The notes: generated from the sequence alone by a model not told the origin. DNA of 46,352 nucleotides from Clostridium sp. D43t1_170807_H7 (GCF_015555905.1 NZ_JADNLK010000022.1:1-46352); one strand, 5' to 3'. Positions 1-8,446 are shown, numbered from the stretch's first letter. A program made the numbers and translations.

Positions 1-65
1 TTTGACTAAAATGTAAATTCTAATTATTGTACATAATTATTTTCCAATTTTTATACAAAAATATA

Positions 66-94
66 TTGACATTTACAAGTATTGATTATATGAT
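66..94 (+). promoter_or_regulatory. Sigma-A type promoter upstream of the hisS leader
   Basis: A perfect TTGACA (66-71) is followed after 17 bp by TATGAT (89-94), so transcription should start near base 101. No equally good promoter was found between 201 and 298. This promoter may therefore drive both the RNA element at 101-201 and the hisS leader beyond it. The start site is inferred, not shown. Confidence 0.75.
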
Positions 95-100
95 AGTAAA

Positions 101-201
101 TAAGTTATAATTGAATCCATAATAACGACATCCTTTCAGGGTTAAATTTGTTTGGTTAGAGATTCAATTTTAACATGAAATTAGGGGGTCGTTGTTTTTT
201 T
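101..201 (+). ncRNA. Unidentified leader RNA or small RNA with crossing stems and an intrinsic terminator
   Basis: Starting just after the promoter, 109-117 can pair perfectly with 161-169 (9 bp). Bases 124-134 pair with 183-193 (11 positions, one mismatch and one G-U), directly followed by a T-run at 195-201, which makes a strong terminator. The two stems cross (109<124<161<183), so they are either mutually exclusive, as in an attenuator, or form a pseudoknot. I do not recognise it as a T-box or any riboswitch class I know. It could be an independent small RNA, or a first attenuator in series with the His leader. Confidence 0.5.
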
Positions 202-298
202 ATACAAAAAAACTTGCGAAACCTTGATATATAAAGATTTTAAAAGAAAAGTAGTGTAAAAAACTTTACACTAACTAATTTATTTTAGGAGGAAGATT

Positions 299-349
299 AT
301 GAAAACACTTAATATAAGCAAACAAAACAAAGTGCATCATCATTACTAG
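299..349 (+). CDS. Histidine leader peptide (16 aa, three consecutive His codons)
   Basis: A short ORF, MKTLNISKQNKVHHHY, starts at ATG 299 behind a perfect AGGAGG (287-292, 6-nt spacer) and ends at TAG 347. Codons 13-15 are CAT CAT CAT (335-343). An 8-bp hairpin (253-260/265-272) lies just upstream of the ribosome binding site. A well-initiated mini-ORF with a His run, followed by alternative RNA stems and a terminator ahead of a histidyl-tRNA synthetase gene, is the signature of a ribosome-mediated attenuator. Its product would be a regulatory by-product rather than a functional protein. Confidence 0.85.
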   Translation: MKTLNISKQNKVHHHY

Positions 350-476
350 AGACTTGGTCTGTTTAAAGACAGATACAAGTCTATCAGTGTAGGCTTGTAT
401 CTCTGGTAATGATAAATTAAGTGGAATCATAATTTATTTATAGCCATGTGGGATATATGCCTGCATGGCTTTTTTG
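339..476 (+). promoter_or_regulatory. Ribosome-mediated histidine attenuator (anti-antiterminator, antiterminator, terminator)
   Basis: Stem A pairs 339-352 with 400-413 (14 bp, one G-U) and includes the last His codon and the stop codon. The antiterminator pairs 404-419 with 430-446 (8 bp perfect inner helix, then an outer part with two wobbles, one mismatch and one bulge). It covers the 5' arm of the terminator. The terminator pairs 442-452 with 460-470 and has a T-run at 470-475. Stem A and the antiterminator share 404-413, so only one can form. A further stem, 371-381/392-402, competes with stem A. Inferred logic: a ribosome stalled at CAT codons blocks stem A, the antiterminator forms and hisS is read; with ample His-tRNA the ribosome releases, stem A forms and transcription ends. 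Confidence 0.8.
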
Positions 477-506
477 TATAAAAATTATTTTAGGAGTGAA
501 TTAATT

Positions 507-1802
507 ATGAAAAGAAATATTATAAAACCAAGTATATTACCAGGATTCATGGAGTTATTACCAAAGGAGCAGCAAATATTTAATGATATAGTATCTAAAA
601 TAACAAGGGTATACGAAGATAATGGATGTTTGGCTATAGATACACCAATAATAGAAAAATCAGAAGTATTACTTGCAAAAAGTGGAGGAGAAACAGAAAA
701 ACAAGTTTATAGTTTTCAAAAGGGAAAAAACAATTTAGCATTAAGATTTGATTTAACAGTGCCTTTTGCTAGATATGTGGCTCAATATTATAATGATTTA
801 GTTTTTCCATTTAAAAGATATCAGATAGGAAAAGTATATAGAGGAGAACGAAATCAAAAAGGAAGATATAGAGAGTTTTATCAATGTGATATTGATGTTA
901 TTGGTAAAGGAAAATTAAGTATAGATAATGATGCATGGGTTATAAGCTTAGCATCTAAAGCGTTTAAAGCAATAGGATTAACTAATTATAAATTTCAAAT
1001 AAGTAATAGAAAAATATTAAAAGGTATATTAAGTGAATTAAAAATAGAAAATGTTAATGAGGTAATGATACTAATTGATAAGTATGACAAAATAGGAAAA
1101 GAAGTATTTACTAGTGAGTTAGAAAATCTTATAGGTAGTGAAAAAAGTGAGTATCTTAATAATATATTAGATATTAGTGGTTCTAATGAAAAAGTATTAG
1201 AAAATCTTTTTAATCTTAATATTAAAAATGAATATTTCATTGAAGGATTAAGGGAACTAAAAAAAGTAAATTTAATGTTGGGAATATTAGGGGTAAATGA
1301 TGATGAATTTAAAATAAATTTAAAGATTATAAGAGGTTTAGATTATTATACTGGAACTGTTTTTGAAACAATATTAGTAGGTAATGAAAGTTATGGCTCT
1401 ATTTGCTCTGGAGGAAGATATGATAATTTAGCAGAGAAATATACTGATAATGTTTTACCAGGAGTAGGTATTTCCATTGGAGTTACTAGGTTATTTTTTG
1501 TATTAAAGGAAATTGGATTTATAGATAAATATAATATAGAAAATAAGATAGATTATTTAATATTACCTATTGGAGAGACAATAGAGTATTGTGGAGAAGT
1601 ATTAAAGAATTTACAAGGGAAAGGTTATAAAGCAAATATATATTTTGAAGAGGATTCACTAAAGAAGAAAATGAATTATGCTAATAAATTAGGTGTTAGC
1701 AATGTAATTTTAATTGGTGAAGAGGAAGTTGGGAAAGGGGAAGTTAAGGTGAAGAATATGAATAGTGGAGATACTATAAGTATTGATTATAAGTTAATAT
1801 AA
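507..1802 (+). CDS. hisS: Histidyl-tRNA synthetase (class II)
   Basis: Charges tRNA-His with histidine in the cytoplasm. The class II core is clear: motif 2 region VYRGERNQKGRYREFYQCD, the histidine-binding loop with LDYYTGTVFET, and motif 3 GVGISIGVTRLFF. These are followed by a C-terminal anticodon-binding domain (about the last 95 residues). The catalytic His-specific signature and the anticodon domain are both present, so this is a full synthetase rather than a HisZ regulatory paralogue, which lacks the anticodon domain. The reading frame stays open back to 465, but ATG 465 lies inside the terminator hairpin. ATG 507 has a proper AGGAG (492-496) and gives 431 aa. It stands alone, controlled by the His attenuator directly upstream. 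Confidence 0.93.
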   Translation: MKRNIIKPSILPGFMELLPKEQQIFNDIVSKITRVYEDNGCLAIDTPIIEKSEVLLAKSGGETEKQVYSFQKGKNNLALRFDLTVPFARYVAQYYNDLVFPFKRYQIGKVYRGERNQKGRYREFYQCDIDVIGKGKLSIDNDAWVISLASKAFKAIGLTNYKFQISNRKILKGILSELKIENVNEVMILIDKYDKIGKEVFTSELENLIGSEKSEYLNNILDISGSNEKVLENLFNLNIKNEYFIEGLRELKKVNLMLGILGVNDDEFKINLKIIRGLDYYTGTVFETILVGNESYGSICSGGRYDNLAEKYTDNVLPGVGISIGVTRLFFVLKEIGFIDKYNIENKIDYLILPIGETIEYCGEVLKNLQGKGYKANIYFEEDSLKKKMNYANKLGVSNVILIGEEEVGKGEVKVKNMNSGDTISIDYKLI

Positions 1803-1885
1803 GATATCATTAAAGTTAAATAAAGAAAAATATTTTTAATTATAAAATTAGATTTTTATTAAGATATTTAGGATTGCTTACAGTG

Positions 1886-1917
1886 AACCGTATCATAGAT
1901 AATGATGCGGTTTTTTT
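1886..1917 (+). terminator. Intrinsic terminator after hisS
   Basis: An 11-bp stem (1886-1896/1902-1912, one G-U) with a 5-nt loop is followed by a run of T. It lies 84 bp after the hisS stop codon. Confidence 0.9.
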
Positions 1918-2019
1918 GTTATTCTTATTAAAGGAATTAGAAATATTGATATATAAAAATAAGAAAATATAACTGCATACAGATTTATAAAAGTGAAACA
2001 ATATAATGGAGGTGATATG

Positions 2020-3459
2020 ATGAAATCAGTATGGAGTGAAAGTTGTAATTTTGGTAAAAGAGAAGAATTAAATGGAGATATAAAGGTAGATGTATTAGTT
2101 ATTGGTGCTGGAATAGCAGGAATATTAACAGGTTATATTTTAAGTCAAAGGGGGAGGGATGTAGTATTAATAGAAAAAGATAAAATTACAAGCGGAAATA
2201 CAAAAAATACTACTGCAAAAATAACATCACAACATTATCTAATATATGATAAGTTAATAAATGAGTTTGGAGAGGAAAAGGCTAGGCAATATGCAAAGGC
2301 AAATGAACTTGCTATAAAAAAATACAAGGAGATTATTGAAGAAAGAAGAATAGATTGTGATTTTGAAGAAGTTCCGGCTTTTGTTTACTCACTAAATGAA
2401 GTGGATTCAATTAAAAAAGAAGTAGAAGCAGCAAAGAGAGTAGGAATAGATGCAGAGTTTGTAGATAAGATAAATCTTCCTTTAGATATCAAAGGCGCTG
2501 TTAAGTTTAATAATCAAGCACAATTTAATCCATTAAAGTTTTTAGTAGATATTACAAAAGAATTAAAAATATATGAGAATACTAAGGCAATAAAGGTAGA
2601 AGATAATATTGTAGAAACAAATAAAGGAAAGATAGTAGCTAATGAGATAGTAGTAGCTACACATTATCCAATAATAAATGTACCAGGATTTTATTTTATG
2701 AAAATGCATCAAGAAAGATCCTATGTTATAGCTTTAGAAAATGCACAAAAAGTTGATGGAATGTATATAGATTATGAGAGTAATGGATATTCATTTAGAG
2801 ATTATAATGGACTATTACTATTTGGAGGAGAAGGTCAAAGAACTGGAGAAAATGAAACTGGAGGAAGTTATGATAAATTAAGAAAAGCGGCTAAAAAGCT
2901 CTATCCAGAATCAGTAGAAAAATACTATTGGTCAGCTCAGGATTGCATTACTATAGATGGTATACCTTATATAGGACAGTACTCCGATAACACACCTAAT
3001 ATATATGTAGCTACAGGTTTTAATAAATGGGGAATGACTAGTTCAATGGTATCAGCTATGATAATATCTGACTTAATAACACAACAGGAAAATGATTTTT
3101 CAGAAATATTTTCGCCACATAGATTTGATTTATCATTATCTATTAAAAATGTTGCTAAAGATATGGCTACAACAGCTAAAAACTTTATTGCACAGAAGGT
3201 ATATATTCCAAGTAGCGAAATTGAACATATTAAAAATGGACATGGAGGAATTGTTGAGTATGATGGACAAAAGGTAGGAGTATATAAAAATGATGGTGGA
3301 CAGATATTTACAGTCTCAACAAAATGTTCCCATTTAGGTTGTGAACTTCATTGGAATGCGGATGAATTAACATGGGATTGTCCATGTCATGGATCAAGGT
3401 TTGATTATAAGGGAAATTTGATAGATAGTCCTGCGGTTAAGAATATTGTAGAAGATTAA
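2020..3459 (+). CDS. FAD-dependent oxidoreductase with C-terminal Rieske [2Fe-2S] domain
   Basis: A DAO/glycine-oxidase-like flavoprotein fused to a Rieske iron-sulfur domain; the substrate is unknown. The Rossmann FAD site VLVIGAGIAGILTGYILSQ lies near residues 25-43, and a second FAD contact ITIDGIPYIGQYSDNTPNIY comes late in the domain. The Rieske cluster ligands CSH and CPCH (about residues 436-455) are all present. The frame is open from a GTG at 1993, but GGAGG at 2008-2012 places the start at ATG 2020 (or ATG 2017), giving 479 aa. The family is common in clostridia and bacilli and is often called gamma-glutamylputrescine-oxidase-like, but that activity cannot be inferred here. It stands alone, with no terminator seen before the next gene. 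Confidence 0.88.
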   Translation: MKSVWSESCNFGKREELNGDIKVDVLVIGAGIAGILTGYILSQRGRDVVLIEKDKITSGNTKNTTAKITSQHYLIYDKLINEFGEEKARQYAKANELAIKKYKEIIEERRIDCDFEEVPAFVYSLNEVDSIKKEVEAAKRVGIDAEFVDKINLPLDIKGAVKFNNQAQFNPLKFLVDITKELKIYENTKAIKVEDNIVETNKGKIVANEIVVATHYPIINVPGFYFMKMHQERSYVIALENAQKVDGMYIDYESNGYSFRDYNGLLLFGGEGQRTGENETGGSYDKLRKAAKKLYPESVEKYYWSAQDCITIDGIPYIGQYSDNTPNIYVATGFNKWGMTSSMVSAMIISDLITQQENDFSEIFSPHRFDLSLSIKNVAKDMATTAKNFIAQKVYIPSSEIEHIKNGHGGIVEYDGQKVGVYKNDGGQIFTVSTKCSHLGCELHWNADELTWDCPCHGSRFDYKGNLIDSPAVKNIVED

Positions 3460-3583
3460 AAAGGCCATAAGAATAGTATGATAGGAATCTTTACAATAAA
3501 AATATAATCTCCAATTATGTAAAAAAATAAAATGCATATACTAACTATATTGCAGTAATAAAACAAAGGAAGGAGATTATATT

Positions 3584-5509
3584 ATGAAGAACAAATTATC
3601 TAAAGATGCTTATGGTGGTGTACACGGAAAAGATTATGTTCCATATATAACTGATAAATCAAAAAAAGGAACTAATATTGCTGTAATGATAATTGGAATA
3701 ATATTAGCTGTTATATTTGCAGCATCAACTGCTTATTCAGGAATGAAGTCAGGATTGACAGTGGCAGCAGGAATACCAGGGGCAATAATTGGTTCAATGT
3801 TTATAGGAATATTTGCAAAGGATAAAGGTATACTTGGAAAAAATATAACACAAGGAATGTCAAGTGGTGGAGAATCAATAGCAAGTGGTATGATATATGT
3901 TTTACCTGCAATTATCTTAATAGGAAGTGATTTTACTTTCTTAGAAGGTATAAGTGTAGGAATAGGTGGAGCATTATTTGGAATAGGAGCTTTATCATTA
4001 GTTTATAACTATCTAATAGTTGAAGAACATGGAAAGCTAATGTATCCAGAATCAATGGCAATATCTGAAACATTAGTAGCATCAGAAGGTGGCGGAGATG
4101 CTATTAAGTTCATGGGTATAGGTTTTGGAATAAGTGGTATTATTAATGTCTTAACAGGATCATTTTTAAATATAATTAACAATACGATTACTTATGTAGG
4201 AAGTAAATTTTATAAATGGAAATTTTCTATTGAGGTAAATCCACTTTTATTAGGAATAGGATTTATAGTTGGATTAGAAGTTTCTATAACTATGCTTGCA
4301 GGATCAATATTATCTAATTTTGGTATTGCACCATTAATAGGTTATTTTACTGATATGGCAGAGAGCAATGTTAGGAGCTGGAATGATACATCAATTCTTA
4401 TTCACCAAATGGATGTAAATGCTATAACAGGAAGTTATGTTAAATATATAGGCGCAGGTATGATGCTTTGTGGTGGTATAATAGGTGCACTTAAACTTAT
4501 ACCAACTATAGTTGTTTCTATAAGAGAAACATTAAAAGCAAAATCACGTAAAGAGGGAAATACAGAAAAAAGTTCAGGTGAAATGATAATACTTTTAGCA
4601 GGTGTTGTAATAGCATTCCTAGCAGGATTTTTTATTTCACAAAGTATTTTAATGGCAATAGTATCTGCAATAGTTTCATTAATATTATCATTATTATTTG
4701 TAATAGTTGCTGGGCGTTTAACAGGTACAATCGGAACATCAAATCTTCCTGTTTCAGGAATGACAATTGCTTCCTTAGTAATACTAACATTAGTATTTGT
4801 AATAATGGGATGGAAAGGGCAAGCAGATAATAAATCATTACTTTTATTTGCAGCATTTATGGTTGTAGCAATATCAGTAGCAGGTGGATATAGCCAATCA
4901 CAAAAAGTAACTTATGTTATAGGTGGAAGTAAGAAAGAAATGCAAAATTATTTTGCAATAGCAAGTATTATAGGTGTTATTGTTACTACAGGAACAATAT
5001 TAATACTTTCTAGTCAATTAAGAATTACTGGAGCAGATGCGCCGTTTGCATTACCACAAGCAAATTTAATGTCTACATTAACTTCAGGTATAATGTCAGG
5101 AAACTTACCATGGCCAATGATTATAGTTGGTATTGTTATGGCCTTATTTTTATTCTTGTTAGATTTACCAATAATGACAATTGCAATAGGATTTTACTTA
5201 CCTATAGCTACAACTACAATTATTTTAGTTGGAGCATTAATACGTGTATTTATTGAAAAAATGAGTAAGAGTGAAGAAGAAAAGGAAGTTAAAGTTGCAA
5301 ATGGAATAAGCCTTTCATCAGGACTTGTTGCAGGGGGTTCTATTATAGGATTAGTAGGAATTATATTACAAGTAACAGGATTAATAAAGCCAAGAGTTCC
5401 AAGTGGATTTGCCGCTAGCAACATGATGGGAATATTATTGTTAATAGTCTTAGTTATAGCTACTACAGTTCCTATTATGATGTCAAAGGTGAAGAATCAT
5501 GAAAGATAA
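3584..5509 (+). CDS. OPT-family oligopeptide transporter
   Basis: A 641-aa polytopic membrane protein with about 14-16 hydrophobic segments spread over its length. It belongs to the oligopeptide transporter (OPT) family by its typical N-terminal signature (GMKSGLTVAAGIPGAIIG) and its overall size. Prokaryotic OPT proteins import short peptides or metal-chelate complexes with cation symport; the cargo here is not predictable. A good GGAGA-type ribosome binding site precedes ATG 3584. The gene overlaps the following PqqD-like gene by 11 bp, so the two are translationally coupled. An imperfect inverted repeat (3533-3540/3546-3554) upstream could be an operator. Confidence 0.9.
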   Translation: MKNKLSKDAYGGVHGKDYVPYITDKSKKGTNIAVMIIGIILAVIFAASTAYSGMKSGLTVAAGIPGAIIGSMFIGIFAKDKGILGKNITQGMSSGGESIASGMIYVLPAIILIGSDFTFLEGISVGIGGALFGIGALSLVYNYLIVEEHGKLMYPESMAISETLVASEGGGDAIKFMGIGFGISGIINVLTGSFLNIINNTITYVGSKFYKWKFSIEVNPLLLGIGFIVGLEVSITMLAGSILSNFGIAPLIGYFTDMAESNVRSWNDTSILIHQMDVNAITGSYVKYIGAGMMLCGGIIGALKLIPTIVVSIRETLKAKSRKEGNTEKSSGEMIILLAGVVIAFLAGFFISQSILMAIVSAIVSLILSLLFVIVAGRLTGTIGTSNLPVSGMTIASLVILTLVFVIMGWKGQADNKSLLLFAAFMVVAISVAGGYSQSQKVTYVIGGSKKEMQNYFAIASIIGVIVTTGTILILSSQLRITGADAPFALPQANLMSTLTSGIMSGNLPWPMIIVGIVMALFLFLLDLPIMTIAIGFYLPIATTTIILVGALIRVFIEKMSKSEEEKEVKVANGISLSSGLVAGGSIIGLVGIILQVTGLIKPRVPSGFAASNMMGILLLIVLVIATTVPIMMSKVKNHER

Positions 5510-5843
5510 TGAGGAGATTTTAAGTTTAAAATTTAGAATTTGTGATAATGTTGAGTATAAGGTTGACGATAATGGAATAGTTACAGTGCTTGAAAAACAG
5601 GATCATAAGATTCAAAAGTTTTTCAGAAAGTTAAAATTTAAAATTCCTTTATATAAGGAAATTACCCTTGATGAAATTAGTAGTGAAGTATTTTTACAAA
5701 TAGATGGTGATAAAACTGTTAAAGAAATTGGTGATAATTTAGAGAAAAAGTATGGAGAGAAAGTAAATCCATTGTATGAAAGATTATTAATTTTCTTAAA
5801 TCATATATATATAAATTGTGAATATATTGAAAAAATAGATTAG
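5499..5843 (+). CDS. PqqD-like protein coupled to the OPT transporter
   Basis: A 114-aa soluble protein. It resembles PqqD-family peptide chaperones: an N-terminal strand region, a centre with LDEISSEVFLQIDGDKTVKE, and a C-terminal helical part ending in a small hydrophobic segment. PqqD domains normally hand precursor peptides to radical SAM enzymes in RiPP maturation, but no precursor peptide or partner enzyme lies next to this gene. It starts inside the OPT gene (11-bp overlap), so it is likely made in step with the transporter. A role in peptide handling at the transporter is a guess. Confidence 0.7.
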   Translation: MKDNEEILSLKFRICDNVEYKVDDNGIVTVLEKQDHKIQKFFRKLKFKIPLYKEITLDEISSEVFLQIDGDKTVKEIGDNLEKKYGEKVNPLYERLLIFLNHIYINCEYIEKID

Positions 5844-5845
5844 AT

Positions 5846-6004
5846 TTTAAATCTGATAAAGAAGTGTTTTTGTATCATGATAGGAAATGGATAGAGGAAG
5901 CTTTAAGCAATATAATAAAAAATGCTATAGGGCATACAGATATCAATGGGAAAATTGAGATAGGATTAGATATATTTATTAGTATAAATCTACTTTGGAA
6001 GTAA
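5846..6004 (+). pseudogene. Histidine kinase remnant (ATPase N-box fragment)
   Basis: In this frame the DNA reads a 52-residue piece that contains WIEEALSNIIKNAIGHT. This is the N-box region of a VanS-like histidine kinase HATPase domain, preceded by a typical lead-in (FKSDKEVFLYHDRKW). It has no start codon, no ribosome binding site, no DHp domain and no G-boxes. The residues after KIEI are not kinase-like. It is a leftover of a deleted sensor gene, and its stop codon falls inside the hairpin of the following terminator. Confidence 0.75.
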
Positions 6005-6037
6005 GAGAGTACCTTACTTCCAAAGTAGATTTTTTTT
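5985..6037 (+). terminator. Strong intrinsic terminator
   Basis: A perfect 19-bp stem (5987-6005/6013-6031) with a 7-nt loop is followed by an eight-T run. It isolates the trehalose promoter from upstream transcription. Confidence 0.93.
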
Positions 6038-6088
6038 CAATAAATAGGAAAGGATAAAATCAACTGTGAAAACTATTTCAGAAATTTG

Positions 6089-6144
6089 TTGACAAACATA
6101 TACGTACAAGTTATTATTAAAGCATAACATGAGATGTACGTACA
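6089..6144 (+). promoter_or_regulatory. Trehalose operon promoter with two TreR-type operators
   Basis: TTGACA (6089-6094), 17 bp, then TATTAT (6112-6117). TATACGTACA (6099-6108) sits in the spacer and TGTACGTACA (6135-6144) lies just downstream. The two near-palindromes are 36 bp apart centre to centre. Both look like sites for the GntR-type TreR encoded at 7667, one blocking polymerase binding and one acting as a roadblock. Direct TreR binding is inferred from position and symmetry. Confidence 0.75.
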
Positions 6145-6168
6145 AGTTTTGAATAAGGAGGAAAAGCG

Positions 6169-7005
6169 ATGGGAAAGTATATTGATGAATCAAAAAGATT
6201 GCTTGAATGTGTAGGAGGAAGAGAAAATATTGCTGCAGTTACACACTGTGTAACACGTATGAGATTTGTATTAAAAGATACAGCTAAAGCAAATAAAGAA
6301 GAGATTGAAAAAATAAAGTCTGTAAAAGGTACATTTATTCAAGCTGGACAATTCCAAGTAATTATAGGGAATACAGTAACAGATTTTTATAACGATTTTG
6401 TAAAGGTGTCTGGAGTAGAAGGAACGAGTAAAGAAGATGCAAAAGATGCAGCAAAATCAAATATGACTTTTATTCAAAGACTTATGGCAAATTTAGCAGA
6501 AATATTTTCACCACTTATTCCAGCAATTTTAGCAGGATTTGTATTAGTTTATTTAGAGAGATTCTTTAGAAAAATATCACCAGCAGCTATTTCTATGATA
6601 ATAGTACCATTCTTTGCATTAGTACCATCAGTACTTATTGCACATACAGTACTTGGTCCTATAGGCTGGAAAATTGGGGATATGATTTCAACTGTAGTAT
6701 ATTCAGGGTTAACATCATCATTTAGTTGGTTATTTGCAGGTGTATTTGGATTTGTTTATGCACCATTAGTTATTACTGGTTTACATCATATGACAAATGC
6801 TATTGATCTTCAATTAATGTCACAAGTTGGTGGTACATTATTATGGCCGATGATTGCTTTATCAAATATTGCTCAAGGTTCAGCAGTACTTGCAATGATA
6901 TACTTACATGGAGTGCTGTATTCTGGTGTAACCATGACCAACCTAGAGCAATATCAAGATTTGGAAATGATAAAAAATATCATAATGAAAGTGGTAAAAT
7001 GTTAG
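6169..7005 (+). pseudogene. treP: Trehalose PTS enzyme IIBC, internally deleted and 3'-truncated
   Basis: The IIB domain is intact, with the phospho-acceptor Cys in THCVTRMRFVL. The IIC domain is broken. FSPLIPAI, the start of IIC, runs straight into ILAGFVLVYLERFF, which normally lies about 130 residues later, so several membrane segments are missing in frame. The C-terminal IIC part (SWLFAGVFGFVYAPLVITGL, HHMTNAIDLQL) is present up to AMIYL near 6906, where TreP sequence stops and out-of-frame treC sequence begins; the frame then runs on to a chance stop at 7005. TreP proteins are usually about 470 aa. It cannot be a working trehalose transporter. The start has a good AGGAGG. Confidence 0.88.
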
Positions 7006-7631
7006 CCACAACTATTCATATGATGAGAGGAACACCATATATTTATCAAGGTGAAGAATTTGGAATGACTAATCCTTACTTTGATACAATAGAAGAGTAT
7101 AGAGATGTTGAGTCAATAAATTATTATAATATATTAAAAGAGCAAGGTGAATCAGAAGCTGATATTGTAGAAATTTTAAGATCAAAATCAAGAGATAATT
7201 CAAGAACTCCGATTCAATGGAATAGTGAAGAAAATGCCGGATTTACAACTGGAACACCATGGATACCAGTAGCAAAATCTTATAAAGAAATAAATGCAGA
7301 AAATGCTCTTAAAGACAAGGAATCTATATTCTATCATTATAAGAAATTAATATCATTAAGAAAAGAATATGATGTTATTTCAAAGGGTAATTTTAATATG
7401 ATCTTAGAAGATAATAATAAAGTACTTGGATATACTAGAAATTATGAAAATAAGACATTAGTTGTTTTAAATAATTTCTATGGAGAAGAGGCAAAGATAG
7501 ATATTCCATCTCAATTATTAGAAAATAATAATGTTAAGGTATTAATATCTAACTACTCTAATGAAGTTAAATTAAATAAGGAAATGACTCTTAGACCATA
7601 TGAATCAATAGTTTATTATATTGAGAAATAG
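6906..7631 (+). pseudogene. treC: Trehalose-6-phosphate hydrolase, 5'-truncated
   Basis: Residues from WSAVFWCNHDQPR to the end match the C-terminal part of the GH13 phosphotrehalase TreC: MRGTPYIYQGEEFGMTNP, SRDNSRTPIQWNSEENAGFT, then the beta-sandwich domain. About the first 310 residues, with the catalytic Asp nucleophile and the Glu acid/base, are missing; only the third acidic residue (in NHDQPR) remains. The normal length is about 550 aa. There is no start codon of its own, and the fragment is joined out of frame to truncated treP. In an intact operon TreC would split imported trehalose-6-phosphate into glucose and glucose-6-phosphate. Confidence 0.88.
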
Positions 7632-7666
7632 CATATTTATATGATAAAATTACTATGGTGATATAA

Positions 7667-8377
7667 ATGGATAAAAAGTATTTAAATATATATAACATTA
7701 TAGTAAATAAAATAGAAAGTAAAGAATATCAAAGTAATGATAAGTTACCATCAGAAAAGGAACTAATGGATCAATATAATGTATCTAGGGATACTGTTAG
7801 AAAATCTTTAAATATGTTAGAGCAAAATGGATATATACAAAAGACTAAAGGAAAAGGATCTTTTGTATTAGATATAAACAAATTTAACTTCCCAGTATCA
7901 GGTGTGGTTAGTTTTAAAGAAATTGCTCAAAAGTCTACTAGTAATATAGAAACTTTTGTTGAGTTTTTGGATTGCATATATCCCCAAAAAAATATAGCAA
8001 GAGGATTGGAAATTACTGAGGATGAAAAGGTGTGGAAGATTATTAGAACAAGATCCTTTGATGGAGAAAAGGTAATTTTAGATAAAGATTATATGATTAA
8101 AAGGTTTGTAGACAATCTTACATATGATGTATGTAAGAATTCCTTATATGAATATGTAGAAGATGTATTAGGATTAAAAATTGCATATGCTAAGAAGGAA
8201 ATAACAGTGCAAAATGTAACTGAAGAAGATAAAAAATATCTAGATATGAAAGGCTTTGATATGATAGTAGTAGTAAAAAGCTACACATATTTAGATGATA
8301 CAAGTTTATTTCAATATACGGAATCAAGGCACAGACCAGATAAATTTGTATTCGTAGACTTTGCACGAAGACATTAA
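7667..8377 (+). CDS. treR: GntR-family trehalose operon repressor
   Basis: A 236-aa regulator of typical TreR length. The N-terminal winged helix shows LPSEKELMDQYNVSRDTVRK (about residues 26-45) and GYIQKTKGKGSFV, followed by a UTRA effector domain (about 90-230) that binds trehalose-6-phosphate in known TreR proteins. It lies last in the trehalose locus, 35 bp after the treC remnant, and the two palindromes at the treP promoter are its probable targets. The gene looks intact although both structural genes are destroyed, so it may be a recently orphaned repressor, or it may control another trehalose gene elsewhere. Confidence 0.88.
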   Translation: MDKKYLNIYNIIVNKIESKEYQSNDKLPSEKELMDQYNVSRDTVRKSLNMLEQNGYIQKTKGKGSFVLDINKFNFPVSGVVSFKEIAQKSTSNIETFVEFLDCIYPQKNIARGLEITEDEKVWKIIRTRSFDGEKVILDKDYMIKRFVDNLTYDVCKNSLYEYVEDVLGLKIAYAKKEITVQNVTEEDKKYLDMKGFDMIVVVKSYTYLDDTSLFQYTESRHRPDKFVFVDFARRH

Positions 8378-8397
8378 ATTTGATATTATGTAGATAT

Positions 8398-8446
8398 AAA
8401 AAATTGCTATTTTATCTTTCACCAAAGGTAAAATAGCAATTTTTAT
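8398..8446. terminator. Bidirectional terminator between treR and the convergent gene
   Basis: A long stem (8398-8414/8429-8444) is bordered by A-runs on the left and T-runs on the right, so it can end transcription of treR on the plus strand and of the gene at 8462-9517 on the minus strand. Confidence 0.88.

Noticed and set aside
241..506. T-box leader for hisS
   Set aside because: No AGGGTGGNACCGCG-like T-box sequence and no specifier-loop architecture. The region instead has a leader ORF with a His run and competing stems.
465..506. Upstream ATG at 465 as the hisS start
   Set aside because: It lies inside the terminator stem and T-run and has no ribosome binding site; ATG 507 has AGGAG at correct spacing.
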